A model generated the notes under the pieces. The model was given only the letters and a program-made list of their open reading frames with translations, had not been told where the DNA came from and did not search any database. 64,000 nucleotides of DNA from Dongia rigui (GTDB lineage Bacteria > Pseudomonadota > Alphaproteobacteria > Dongiales > Dongiaceae), in assembly GCF_034044635.1 (NCBI RefSeq), contig NZ_JAXCLX010000001.1, positions 930,001 through 994,000 on the forward strand, in the 5' to 3' direction. Positions 9,668 through 21,456 of the stretch are shown piece after piece; within the stretch, counting starts at the first letter, position 1; every line of letters starts with the position of its first letter. The position numbers and the translations under genes are program-made.

Positions 9668-9954
9668 TTGCCGCTCCGCGGGAAGACATTGCGATAGGGC
9701 TTCACGGTGACCGATTGGAACAAGCCCGCCTTGCTGTAGGGATCGGCGGCGAGGAACGCATCGACCGCGGCCCGGTCGGCAAAATCGACCACCAGCAGGC
9801 TGCCGATCATGGTCTCGCCATCATCGGTCAGGAGCGGGCCGGCCGAGATGAGATGGCTTTCGTGCTTGGTCAGATGTTCGACATGGGCCGGGCGGTTGGC
9901 GAGGCGCGTTTCCACATGGTTGGGCTTATCGAGGCAGAAGATCATGAAGGCCAT
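9664..9954 (-). CDS. YciI-like family protein
   Basis: 96 aa. It is a small ferredoxin-like-fold protein of the YciI family: MAFMIFCLDKPNH at the start, the R-x-x-R-x-x-H segment (TRLANRPAHVEHL), SAGPLLTDDGETMIGSLLV, and a DPYSKAGLF segment near the end. Biochemical activity is poorly defined for most members. It lies 24 bp downstream of tsaD and overlaps the EVE gene. Confidence 0.9.
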   Translation of the reverse strand: MAFMIFCLDKPNHVETRLANRPAHVEHLTKHESHLISAGPLLTDDGETMIGSLLVVDFADRAAVDAFLAADPYSKAGLFQSVTVKPYRNVFPRSGK

Positions 9955-9978
9955 GGCTTTATCCTTATGCGTGAGAGG

Positions 9979-11040
9979 TCAGGCTTTGACGCCAGCGCCG
10001 GCCAAGGCCGGGGCTGCGGAATCGAGTGGCCAGCGCGGCCGGGGGGCGTAATCGAAGCCGCTGCGCTCACCGGCATGGAGGCGTTCGATGCCGGCCCAGG
10101 CGATCATGGCGGCATTGTCGGTACAGAGGCGCGGCGGCGGGGCCACGATGGGAATGCCATGCTTGGCGGCGAGCTTGTGCAAGGCTTCGCGCAGATGCTG
10201 GTTGGCGGCGACACCGCCCGCGACGACCAGCGCGCTTAAAGTCGGATGCGCGGCTTGCGCCAGTTCAAGCGCATGGCGTGTCCGGTCGATGAGGCAGTCG
10301 ACCACGGCCGCCTGGAAGCCGGCGGCCAGATTGGCGCGCGTCGCGTCGTCAAAGGCATGCTCGGCTTTGAGCGCGTCGACGCGCTGGCGCAAGGCCGTCT
10401 TCAGGCCGCTGAAGGAGAAATTGCAATCGGGGCGACCCTTCATCGGCCGCGGCAGGTTACGAAAGGGCGCGGTGGCACCAGCCGCCGCCTTGGCGACCGC
10501 TGGGCCACCGGGGAAGCCGAGACCCATGAGCTTGGCCGCCTTGTCGAAGGCCTCGCCCGCCGCGTCGTCGATGGTGGCCCCCAAGCGCTGATAGCGCCCG
10601 ACACCTTCGACGACGAGCAGCTGGCAATGCCCACCGGAAACGAGCAGCAGCAGATAGGGGAAGGCCACATCGTCGGTGAGGCGCGCGGTCAGCGCATGAC
10701 CTTCCAGATGGTTGACGGCGATGAAGGGCTTCTTGTGGGCAAGGGCGATGGCCTTGGCCATCATCACGCCGACGATAACGCCACCGATGAGCCCGGGACC
10801 GCCGGTCACCGCGACGGCGTCGAGATCGGCGAATTTCATGCCCGCCTGGCGCATGGCAGCGGCAATGGTGTCGTCGAGATGGTCGAGATGGGCGCGGGCG
10901 GCAATTTCTGGGACCACACCCCCGAAAGGGGTGTGTTCGGCAATTTGGGCAAAGATCGTGTCAGCCAGGATGCGCCGGTCGTCGGTCACAATCGCCGCCG
11001 CCGTCTCGTCGCAGGAAGATTCGATACCCAGAACGACCAT
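9979..11040 (-). CDS. tsaD: tRNA N6-adenosine threonylcarbamoyltransferase TsaD
   Basis: 353 aa from ATG at 11040; the open frame continues upstream, but only as the antisense of hemC. It transfers the threonylcarbamoyl group to A37 of ANN-decoding tRNAs. Visible are the start VLGIESSCDETAAAIV, the metal-binding HLEGH (H-x3-H), the nucleotide-binding LLVSGGHCQL, and SGLKTALR. It is first in a minus-strand operon with the YciI and EVE genes and divergent from hemC across 72 bp. Confidence 0.97.
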   Translation of the reverse strand: MVVLGIESSCDETAAAIVTDDRRILADTIFAQIAEHTPFGGVVPEIAARAHLDHLDDTIAAAMRQAGMKFADLDAVAVTGGPGLIGGVIVGVMMAKAIALAHKKPFIAVNHLEGHALTARLTDDVAFPYLLLLVSGGHCQLLVVEGVGRYQRLGATIDDAAGEAFDKAAKLMGLGFPGGPAVAKAAAGATAPFRNLPRPMKGRPDCNFSFSGLKTALRQRVDALKAEHAFDDATRANLAAGFQAAVVDCLIDRTRHALELAQAAHPTLSALVVAGGVAANQHLREALHKLAAKHGIPIVAPPPRLCTDNAAMIAWAGIERLHAGERSGFDYAPRPRWPLDSAAPALAGAGVKA

Positions 11041-11112
11041 TTTGCGCGTTTTCCGCCATTTGCAATCGCCCCGCCGGGCCGCTAGGAAAGGGCCAGCAGA
11101 ATTGAGGTAGTT

Positions 11113-12081
11113 ATGGCCGGTTCGGAACCAGGGATCAACCAGAGCAGCACCCCCAAAAGCGCCGCGGCGGTGCGCATCGGCACGCGCGGGTCGCCCCTGG
11201 CGCTCGCCCAGGCGGAAATGGTGAAAGCCGGCCTGGGTGCCGCCCATGAAGCCCTGGCTGCCCCCGGGGCGGTCGAGATCGTCATCATCAAGACGACCGG
11301 CGACCAGATCCAGGACCGGGCGCTGTCCGAGATCGGCGGCAAGGGCCTCTTTACGAAAGAGATCGAGGAAGCCCTCATCGACGGCCGCATCGATGTGGCC
11401 GTGCATTCGATGAAGGATGTGCCGACACAACTGCCAGATGGGCTGGTCATCGCCTGCCTGCTGGAACGCGAGGATCCGCGCGACGTGCTGATCAGCCGCC
11501 AGGGCAACAGCATCGCGACATTGCCGCAAGGCGCCGTGATCGGCTCGGCGTCGCTCCGCCGCCAGGCGCAGCTGCTGGCGCTGCGGCCGGACCTTAAGGT
11601 CGTGACCTTGCGCGGCAATGTGGGGACGCGGCTCACGAAGCTTGCCAATGGCGATGCCGACGCGACATTGCTGGCCCTGGCCGGATTGAAGCGGCTCGGC
11701 AAGGCGGATGTGGCGACGGCCATCCTCGATATGACGGAAATGTTGCCGGCCGTGGCGCAAGGGGCGATCGGCCTTGAAATCCGCGCGACCGATCGCCGCA
11801 TACAGGATCTGCTGGCGCCGCTGCACCATGCGGCGACCGCGGCGGCCGTCGCGGCCGAGCGGGCGTGCCTGGCGGAACTGGAAGGGTCCTGCCGCACGCC
11901 GATTGCAGCCCATGCCGAGATCGCTGGGGACCAATTGCACCTGACGGCCCTGATCGCGCTGCCAAACGGTGCCACCGTGCATCGTGATGAACGGCAGGGA
12001 TCGGTCCAGGATGCCGAGAAACTCGGGCGCGACTCGGGGCGTGCCCTTAAGTCACTAGCCGGGCCGGACTTCCTGGCTTAA
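11113..12081 (+). CDS. hemC: Hydroxymethylbilane synthase (porphobilinogen deaminase)
   Basis: 322 aa. It polymerises four porphobilinogens into hydroxymethylbilane. Visible are RIGTRGSPLALAQAE at the N-terminus, HSMKDVPT, the GSASLRRQAQL phosphate/substrate region, and the dipyrromethane cofactor cysteine C260 in LEGSCRTPI. The start ATG is preceded by ttgaggtagtt. hemD begins 10 bp after its stop. Confidence 0.97.
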   Translation: MAGSEPGINQSSTPKSAAAVRIGTRGSPLALAQAEMVKAGLGAAHEALAAPGAVEIVIIKTTGDQIQDRALSEIGGKGLFTKEIEEALIDGRIDVAVHSMKDVPTQLPDGLVIACLLEREDPRDVLISRQGNSIATLPQGAVIGSASLRRQAQLLALRPDLKVVTLRGNVGTRLTKLANGDADATLLALAGLKRLGKADVATAILDMTEMLPAVAQGAIGLEIRATDRRIQDLLAPLHHAATAAAVAAERACLAELEGSCRTPIAAHAEIAGDQLHLTALIALPNGATVHRDERQGSVQDAEKLGRDSGRALKSLAGPDFLA

Positions 12082-12091
12082 TTTTCACCCC

Positions 12092-14233
12092 ATGCGCATC
12101 CTCATCACGCGACCCAGGGAAGACGCCGACAGCTTCGCCGCGAGCCTTGCCGCGCGCGGGATCGATGTCGCGGTCGAACCGCTGCTGACGATCCAGCCGG
12201 TGCCCAATCCGCCAATCGATCTGGGCAATGTCCAGGCCGTGCTGTTCACCAGCGCCAATGGCGCCCGCTGCTTTGCGGCAGCCGAGGCGCGCCGCGACAT
12301 CAAGGTTTTCACCGTCGGCGACGGATCCGCAACGACCGCAAGGGCGCTGGGCTTCACCGATATCGAAAGTGCCGCCGGCGACGTGACGAGCCTTGCCACA
12401 CTTGTGGCTGATCGCCTCAAGGCCGGCGACGGCGCCTTGCTGCATGCGGCGGGATCCAGTCTTGCTGGCGATCTCAAAGGCCAATTGGAAGCAGCGGGCT
12501 TCACGGTGCGGCGCGTGACGCTTTATGACGCGGTGCCTGCCAGCGAACTGCCACCCGGCACCTTGATGAATCTGCGCCTGGGCGGGATCGATGCCGTGGC
12601 ATTGTTCTCGCCGCGCTCGGCCCGCACCTTCGTCGATCTCTGGCGCAAGGCCGGTGGCGCCAAGGACGGCTTGAAGGATGTGACGGCGCTGTGCCTCAGT
12701 GCCGCCGTGGCGCGCGAACTCAAGGATCTCGATTGGCGCCGCGTCGAAATCGCGGCGCAACCCGACATCGCGGCCCTGCTGGCCCTGGTCGATGCGGAGC
12801 AGAAAAGGAGAGAGACGGAAATGTCCCATCCAGCGACCGAAGGCAAAGACGGCCGCGCTCCCGGCACGGCGGCGGAAATCGACGAGAAGACCCGCGCTGC
12901 TGCAGCGAGCGATGCCGTGGCCGGCGCCGCCATCGTCGCCGCCATGCCCAAGCCGGCCAGCACCGGCCGGGGCGGCGCCCTTGTCCTTGGCCTCATCGCC
13001 GGCGCCGTCGCCGGGGCCGGCATGGTCGTCGCCGAACCCTATTGGCGCCCCTATCTGCCGATCGCCGCCGTACCGGCAACCGACGCAAATGCGCTCACGG
13101 CCCTGCAGGCCGATGTCGCCGCATTGAAGGACGCGCTGGGCAATCGCGAGGCGGTGGACAGCGAAGCGCGCCACGATATCGAAGCGCTGCAGAGCGAGAT
13201 CACCAGTTGGAAAGACCAGCTGGCCCAGGCGACCGGCAATACGGCCAACACGGCAACGCCCTTGGATCTTGGGCCCATCGAGATGCGCCTGGCGGCGCTC
13301 GAAGACCAGTTAAAGAACCTGCCCGCGCCGGAAGCTGCCGCCGCGGCCAGCACATCCGATGCCACCAGCGCCGCGATGCCGGAAGTGCCGGCCGCCGATG
13401 TCAGCGCGCTCACCGCACGCATCGCCGAGCTCGAAGGTAAATTCGCCGCCCTCGGCGACACGACGACGCGGCTCGATTTCCTCAGCAACGAGACGGCAGC
13501 GCAAAAGGCGCAGATCGAAACGACCAAGGCCAAGCTCGACAATGTCAGCGCGCTCGGCGACCGGCTCACCGCACTCGAGACCCAGGCCAAATCCCTCGGC
13601 GTCGATCTTGGCAACCTGTCGCAGGAGAATGCCGAAGCCGGCTTCAAGCGTCAGCGCGCTGCGGCCTTGGTGCTGACGGTCGGCCAGCTGCGCGCTGCGC
13701 TGGGGAGCGAGGCACCGTTCGCCGCGGAGCTTGCGGCCACCGAGGATCTGGGCCGCGCCGATGCCGATCTGGCGGCAAGGCTTGCCCCCACCCTTGGCGC
13801 CCTGAAGCCCTTTGCCAATGACGGCGCGCCGACCTTGGCGCAACTCCAGGCCGCGTTCCCGGCCGAAAAGATCGCGCAAGGTGCCGCTGCCGACACGGCC
13901 GGTGAATCGGTCGGCATCGAGACGTCCTGGCTGCAGAAGACCTTTGCGCGCCTCTCCGAACTCGTGACCGTGCGGCCGGTGGGCGAGGTCGAAGGGGATG
14001 GTGCGCTCGCACATCTTGCCCGTGGCGAAGCGCGGCTTAGCAGCGGCGACCTTGCCGGCGCCGCTGCCGAGATCAAGGCACTGACCGGCCAGGCCGGCGA
14101 AGCGGCGAAGGTCTGGCTCAGCCAGGCCGAGGCAAGGCTCGCTGTCGATGCGGCGGGGGCCGATCTCGCGGTGATCTCCGCCGAGGCGCTGGCGCCCGCG
14201 GTCGGCGCGCCAGCCGCTGAACCGTCGAACTGA
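12092..14233 (+). CDS. hemD: Uroporphyrinogen-III synthase fused in frame to a Mic60/mitofilin-like membrane protein
   Basis: 713 aa with no stop between two modules. Residues 1 to about 240 are HemD (starts MRILITRPREDA, contains VLFTSANGAR and ALFSPRSARTFV), which cyclises hydroxymethylbilane. From residue 244 the protein reads as a separate gene: a short Ala/Pro-rich cytosolic stretch, one membrane segment at about 294-313 (GGALVLGLIAGAVAGAGMVV), a long coiled-coil region to about 540, and a C-terminal mitofilin-type domain with RGEARLSSGDLAGAAAE. Alphaproteobacterial Mic60 homologues shape inner-membrane invaginations and are normally a separate gene between hemD and hemY. AAGGAG lies just upstream of an in-frame ATG at 12821, so a separate 470-aa Mic60 product is also possible. 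Confidence 0.9.
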   Translation: MRILITRPREDADSFAASLAARGIDVAVEPLLTIQPVPNPPIDLGNVQAVLFTSANGARCFAAAEARRDIKVFTVGDGSATTARALGFTDIESAAGDVTSLATLVADRLKAGDGALLHAAGSSLAGDLKGQLEAAGFTVRRVTLYDAVPASELPPGTLMNLRLGGIDAVALFSPRSARTFVDLWRKAGGAKDGLKDVTALCLSAAVARELKDLDWRRVEIAAQPDIAALLALVDAEQKRRETEMSHPATEGKDGRAPGTAAEIDEKTRAAAASDAVAGAAIVAAMPKPASTGRGGALVLGLIAGAVAGAGMVVAEPYWRPYLPIAAVPATDANALTALQADVAALKDALGNREAVDSEARHDIEALQSEITSWKDQLAQATGNTANTATPLDLGPIEMRLAALEDQLKNLPAPEAAAAASTSDATSAAMPEVPAADVSALTARIAELEGKFAALGDTTTRLDFLSNETAAQKAQIETTKAKLDNVSALGDRLTALETQAKSLGVDLGNLSQENAEAGFKRQRAAALVLTVGQLRAALGSEAPFAAELAATEDLGRADADLAARLAPTLGALKPFANDGAPTLAQLQAAFPAEKIAQGAAADTAGESVGIETSWLQKTFARLSELVTVRPVGEVEGDGALAHLARGEARLSSGDLAGAAAEIKALTGQAGEAAKVWLSQAEARLAVDAAGADLAVISAEALAPAVGAPAAEPSN
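12806..12823 (+). promoter_or_regulatory. Internal ribosome-binding site and ATG inside the hemD-Mic60 frame
   Basis: AAGGAGAGAGA at about 12805-12815 is followed by ATG at 12821-12823, codon 244 of the fused frame. The spacing (about 10 nt from AAGGAG) would support independent translation of the Mic60-like module from the same mRNA. Confidence 0.6.
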
Positions 14234-14246
14234 GAGGCAAGCGGCG

Positions 14247-15779
14247 ATGACCTTCTTCCGCGTCCTCTGGTTCGTCATCAAGCTGGCCATCCTGGTCACG
14301 GTCGCCGTCTACCTTGCCAACCAGCCCGGCAATCTGTCCCTGGTTTGGTTCGGCTATCGCATCGACCTGCACCCGATCGCGCTGTCTCTACTGGGAGTGC
14401 TGGTCTGCTTGGTGCTGCTTTATGCGGTCGGTCGCATCGTCGCGCGCATCATCGCGGTGCCCGGCGATATCGGCGCCATGCGCGGGGCGGCGCGGGAAGC
14501 CAAGGGCTACCAGATCCTGACGCGCGGTCTTGCGGCTGCCGCGGCCGGTGATGCGCGGGAGGCGAAGCGCCTGTCCCTGCAGGCCCGCAAACTGCTCGCC
14601 AAACGGGATGGCGAACCACCCATTACGCGCCTGCTGGCGGCCCAGGCAGCACAGCTTGAAGGCGATGACGTGGCGGCCCACGCCCATTTCAAAGCGCTGG
14701 CCGAGACGCCGGAAACCGCGATCCTCGGCCTGCGCGGACTTGCCCATGCGGCGATGAAAGAAGGCAACGAGACGGAAGCGCGGCGCCTCGCGGAACGCGC
14801 GCTTGCCGCCAACCCGCATGCGCAATGGGCGGCGGAAACGGCTTTGCGCCTGCAGGCCAAGGCGGGCCGCTTCGATTCCGCCGATGAAAGCCTGAAGGCC
14901 CTGGTGCGGGCCGGCGCTATCGACGCCAAGATTGGGCAGCGCCGCCGCGCCGCTCTGCTGACCGAGAAAGCGCGGCAGGCGCTCATCCCGGACGGCACAG
15001 ACGTCTCGGTCGATGTCGCCATGAGTGCGGCGCGCGAAGCCGTGAAGCTTGCCGGTGATTTCGCCCCGGCGCGCTATGTGCTGGTGCGCCTGATGTTGCG
15101 CCAGGGCAAGCGCAAGGAGGCGATGCGCCTCGTCGAGCAGATCTGGGACGATCATCCACACGAAATCCTGGGCGAGCTTTATCTGACCCTGGGCGAGAAC
15201 GAGAAGCCGCTGGAGCGCACACAGCGCCTGGAACGCCTGCAGAAGCAGAACCCGGATCATGTCGAAAGCCATCGCATCCTGGCGGAGGCCGATATCGCCG
15301 CCGAGCTTTGGGGCGAAGCCCGCCGTCACGTCGACCGCCTTGCCGCCATCGAAACCGAGCAGCTGGGTGGCCCGGCCCGCGCCACCTGCCGGGCCCTGGC
15401 TGTGCTCGAGGAGCGAGAGCGGCACGATCCGGTGACGGCGCACCATTGGCTCGACGCCGCCAGTGCTGCACGGCCGGACGCTGCCTGGATTTGCCGCCAG
15501 TGCGGCCATCGCGGCGAGGCCGGCCCGGAAAGCGGTCATTGGCAGCTGGTTTGTCCGCAATGCCAGGCGATCGACAGCCTGGAATGGCGCCATGGCGCCG
15601 CCGCCCGGCTGGGTGGCGCCGCTCTTAGCCTTGCTGCAAAGCCCGCTGGCGGAGCAGAACCTGTTGATCGGACAAGGGAAATCACGATTCTGACCGCCGG
15701 CAGCGACGCTGGGCGAAAGACGGAGGCCGGTGCGAATTCCGATGCCGCCTCTGTTGACGCCGCCCGGCTGATAAACTAG
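14247..15779 (+). CDS. hemY: HemY-like TPR membrane protein with C-terminal zinc ribbon
   Basis: 510 aa (COG3898 type, not protoporphyrinogen oxidase). Two N-terminal membrane segments (about 8-24 and 43-63) enclose the family motif LVWFGYRIDL. TPR-like helices fill most of the rest. Near the C-terminus four cysteines, C416, C419, C436 and C439 (CRQC...CPQC), form a rubredoxin-type zinc ribbon like that closing the TPR protein LapB/YciM. The molecular role of HemY is unsettled; linkage to hemC-hemD suggests heme-pathway scaffolding. The last 60 residues are low-complexity. The gene follows the fused hemD by 13 bp. Confidence 0.88.
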   Translation: MTFFRVLWFVIKLAILVTVAVYLANQPGNLSLVWFGYRIDLHPIALSLLGVLVCLVLLYAVGRIVARIIAVPGDIGAMRGAAREAKGYQILTRGLAAAAAGDAREAKRLSLQARKLLAKRDGEPPITRLLAAQAAQLEGDDVAAHAHFKALAETPETAILGLRGLAHAAMKEGNETEARRLAERALAANPHAQWAAETALRLQAKAGRFDSADESLKALVRAGAIDAKIGQRRRAALLTEKARQALIPDGTDVSVDVAMSAAREAVKLAGDFAPARYVLVRLMLRQGKRKEAMRLVEQIWDDHPHEILGELYLTLGENEKPLERTQRLERLQKQNPDHVESHRILAEADIAAELWGEARRHVDRLAAIETEQLGGPARATCRALAVLEERERHDPVTAHHWLDAASAARPDAAWICRQCGHRGEAGPESGHWQLVCPQCQAIDSLEWRHGAAARLGGAALSLAAKPAGGAEPVDRTREITILTAGSDAGRKTEAGANSDAASVDAARLIN

Positions 15780-15807
15780 CTTCCGGCCCGCGCCAACAAG
15801 GCCCGGC

Positions 15808-15882
<75 letters not shown>

Positions 15883-15914
15883 TCTTTCCCTTAGATCCGA
15901 ATAGTTTGTCCGCA

Positions 15915-15949
15915 TTCCCGCGCGCTGTCGACGGGGCCGCTTTTTTTTT
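15915..15949 (+). terminator. Possible tRNA terminator (T9 run)
   Basis: A run of nine T at 15941-15949 follows a GC-rich stretch with only a weak CCCG...CGGG stem. It lies about 60 bp past the tRNA. Confidence 0.4.
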
Positions 15950-16072
15950 GCCGTTGAAACTCGAGCCATGAAACTTAAGTGGCCGGCCGCCATTTCAACT
16001 CTCATCGGGGCCTTATCCGCAAGCTCAGCCAAATGATGGCGGGCAGCCGCGGCCCGACAGGGAGAAATGAAA

Positions 16073-16459
16073 ATGTCGGAAGAAGATGTGAAAACGCCTG
16101 ACCCACAAGACATCATGAATGGCGGGCGCCCCTTCACACTCGACGGACTGGCCGAACGCTGGGAATGCTCTGGCAGTCATGTGCGCAAGCTTTGTGCAGC
16201 CGGCAAACTGCGTCATTTCCGGATCGGCAGTCTCTATCGCATTCCAGTCGATGCCGTGCTGGAATTTGAAGTCGGCGATTATGGAAACGACCGGCTAGGC
16301 ATGGCGGCCGCAATGAACTCAGCGGCCGAAGTCATCACCCTGCCGGATAGGGACGACCCCGTCGCCACCTATGTGCGCTCGTTCCGCGAGCGGATATCGA
16401 GCCAAGCCACAACACCACATTTGCCAACGGCACCGCGCCCCGACGCCAAGGAAAACTGA
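16073..16459 (+). CDS. Small helix-turn-helix (excisionase/MerR-like) DNA-binding protein
   Basis: 128 aa from the ATG at 16073, which has GGAG 8 nt upstream; the ATG at 16067 is only 2 nt from the same GGAG. Residues about 22-70 read FTLDGLAERWECSGSHVRKL then GKLRHFRIGSLYRIPVDAVLEF. This is the winged helix-turn-helix of excisionase-type (HTH_17) proteins. The C-terminal half is acidic then Pro/Thr-rich, without recognisable domains. Such proteins can be phage or plasmid excisionases or plain regulators. It lies 190 bp after a tRNA gene, a usual integration site, but no integrase is present. Confidence 0.7.
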   Translation: MSEEDVKTPDPQDIMNGGRPFTLDGLAERWECSGSHVRKLCAAGKLRHFRIGSLYRIPVDAVLEFEVGDYGNDRLGMAAAMNSAAEVITLPDRDDPVATYVRSFRERISSQATTPHLPTAPRPDAKEN

Positions 16460-16577
16460 GCGACCAGGTCTAATTTTGCCCAAGAACACATACTTAAATA
16501 TATCGATTTATCTCTTTCAGTTGTGAAGAACCGTCGGACATTCTACCCTCCTGCCATCATAGCGCTCGGAAGGTGGC

Positions 16578-17099
16578 ATGACGGCGTGGCTGGATATCAA
16601 GCGATCCCAATCGGCGCGGGTGAGGGAACTTGATGCTTGGTGGCGCAAGAACGCCCTCGACCGCCCATTGCCCGACAGGGCCGATCTCGATCCGGCCGCC
16701 ATTCCCCTCCTGCTGCCCTATATCCTCATCTCGGAAGTCGAGCGCCCTTTCCGGGTGCGCTATCGGTTGGTCGGCACCGAAGTGGTGCATGTGACCGGCC
16801 TCAACTTCACCGGCCACTATCTCGACCAGCTCATTCCGCCCGGCGAGGAAGAAAGCTGGCTGGCGCATTACCGGCATTGCTTCGAGACGGCGCAGCCAGT
16901 CTATGGACTGAGCACCGTGAAGACGCTGGTCGGCGGATCCTTCAGCTATGAATATGGCATCTGGCCGCTCACGAAAGGTGGGCCTGAGGTCAGCCAGTTC
17001 ATTGCCTTGGAAGATTACGGCCCCCATCGCGCCAGGTCGCGGGAATTGCTCGATCAAGCCAAGCTGTGGCGCCGCGCTGATCCCTCACCCGCCGATTGA
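16578..17099 (+). CDS. PAS domain protein (PAS_5/DUF1457-like)
   Basis: 173 aa and essentially one PAS-like domain. Family-typical segments are LDAWWRKNALDRPLPDRADLDP near the N-terminus, LLLPYILISEVE, RYRLVGTEVV, TGLNFTGHYLDQL, and a closing beta strand (VSQFIALEDYG). PAS_5-like proteins are numerous in Rhodospirillales and usually consist of this domain alone; ligand and output are unknown. It faces a second, divergent family member at 17167-17655. No other signalling domain is attached. Confidence 0.8.
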   Translation: MTAWLDIKRSQSARVRELDAWWRKNALDRPLPDRADLDPAAIPLLLPYILISEVERPFRVRYRLVGTEVVHVTGLNFTGHYLDQLIPPGEEESWLAHYRHCFETAQPVYGLSTVKTLVGGSFSYEYGIWPLTKGGPEVSQFIALEDYGPHRARSRELLDQAKLWRRADPSPAD

Positions 17100-17166
17100 C
17101 GATCCGCCGATGTCTTGGCGGCAAAGACACCCGCGCGCGGGGCATCGAACATGGCGTGAACCTGTC

Positions 17167-17655
17167 TTATCTTGCAGACTTGGCGGCCATGGCGGCACTG
17201 CCGATGAAGTCGACGGCGAACAGCAACATGTCGACCGACTGGCCATCAGCGGCAAGCGGCAGGATCACACTCTCGACAAAGAGGAAATCCTTGTGCGGGC
17301 CGATATAAGGCGGCCGCGCCAGCAATGGACGCCGCTCTTTCAACACGCGAAGATTATTGTCCCAGACGGTCGAACCCTGGCGTTGGAAGGGAATGTCGCT
17401 CAGATAGCGGCCGGTCCAGTCCTCGGCCATGTGCCGGCGCAGGGCGGAGCCCACCAGGCGGTAGCGAAAATCGAGCGGATCGTGCTGCACATCCATCAGC
17501 ATCAGATGCGGTAGCAGGCGCGGAACATCGAGGACGGGATCGAGGTCGCGACGCGCCGGCAACATGTCCGGGTCGCCGAGCGCACGCTGCTTGCCAAGCC
17601 AGTAGTCATAGCCGGCCAGGACGCTCGCGGATCTTATGTCACCCCGATCGAACAT
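17167..17655 (-). CDS. PAS domain protein (PAS_5/DUF1457-like), second copy
   Basis: 162 aa with the same architecture as the gene at 16578-17099: YDYWLGKQRALGDPDMLPARRDLDP, VPRLLPHLMLMDV, FRYRLVGSALRRHM, DWTGRYLSDI, and a terminal strand MLLFAVDFIG. Identity with the neighbour is low outside the motifs, so this is an old duplication. The two genes converge with 67 bp between stops. Its start is 8 bp before the ligA stop on the same strand, so it could be the last gene of the ligA transcript. Confidence 0.8.
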   Translation of the reverse strand: MFDRGDIRSASVLAGYDYWLGKQRALGDPDMLPARRDLDPVLDVPRLLPHLMLMDVQHDPLDFRYRLVGSALRRHMAEDWTGRYLSDIPFQRQGSTVWDNNLRVLKERRPLLARPPYIGPHKDFLFVESVILPLAADGQSVDMLLFAVDFIGSAAMAAKSAR

Positions 17656-17663
17656 TCGATGGG

Positions 17664-21439
<3,776 letters not shown>

Positions 21440-21456
21440 GGTCCGCCGGCCCAGGC

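Noticed and set aside
11041-11982. N-terminal extension of tsaD to an ATG at 11982
   Set aside because: The extra 314 codons are antisense to hemC, and MVVLGIESS is the family N-terminus.
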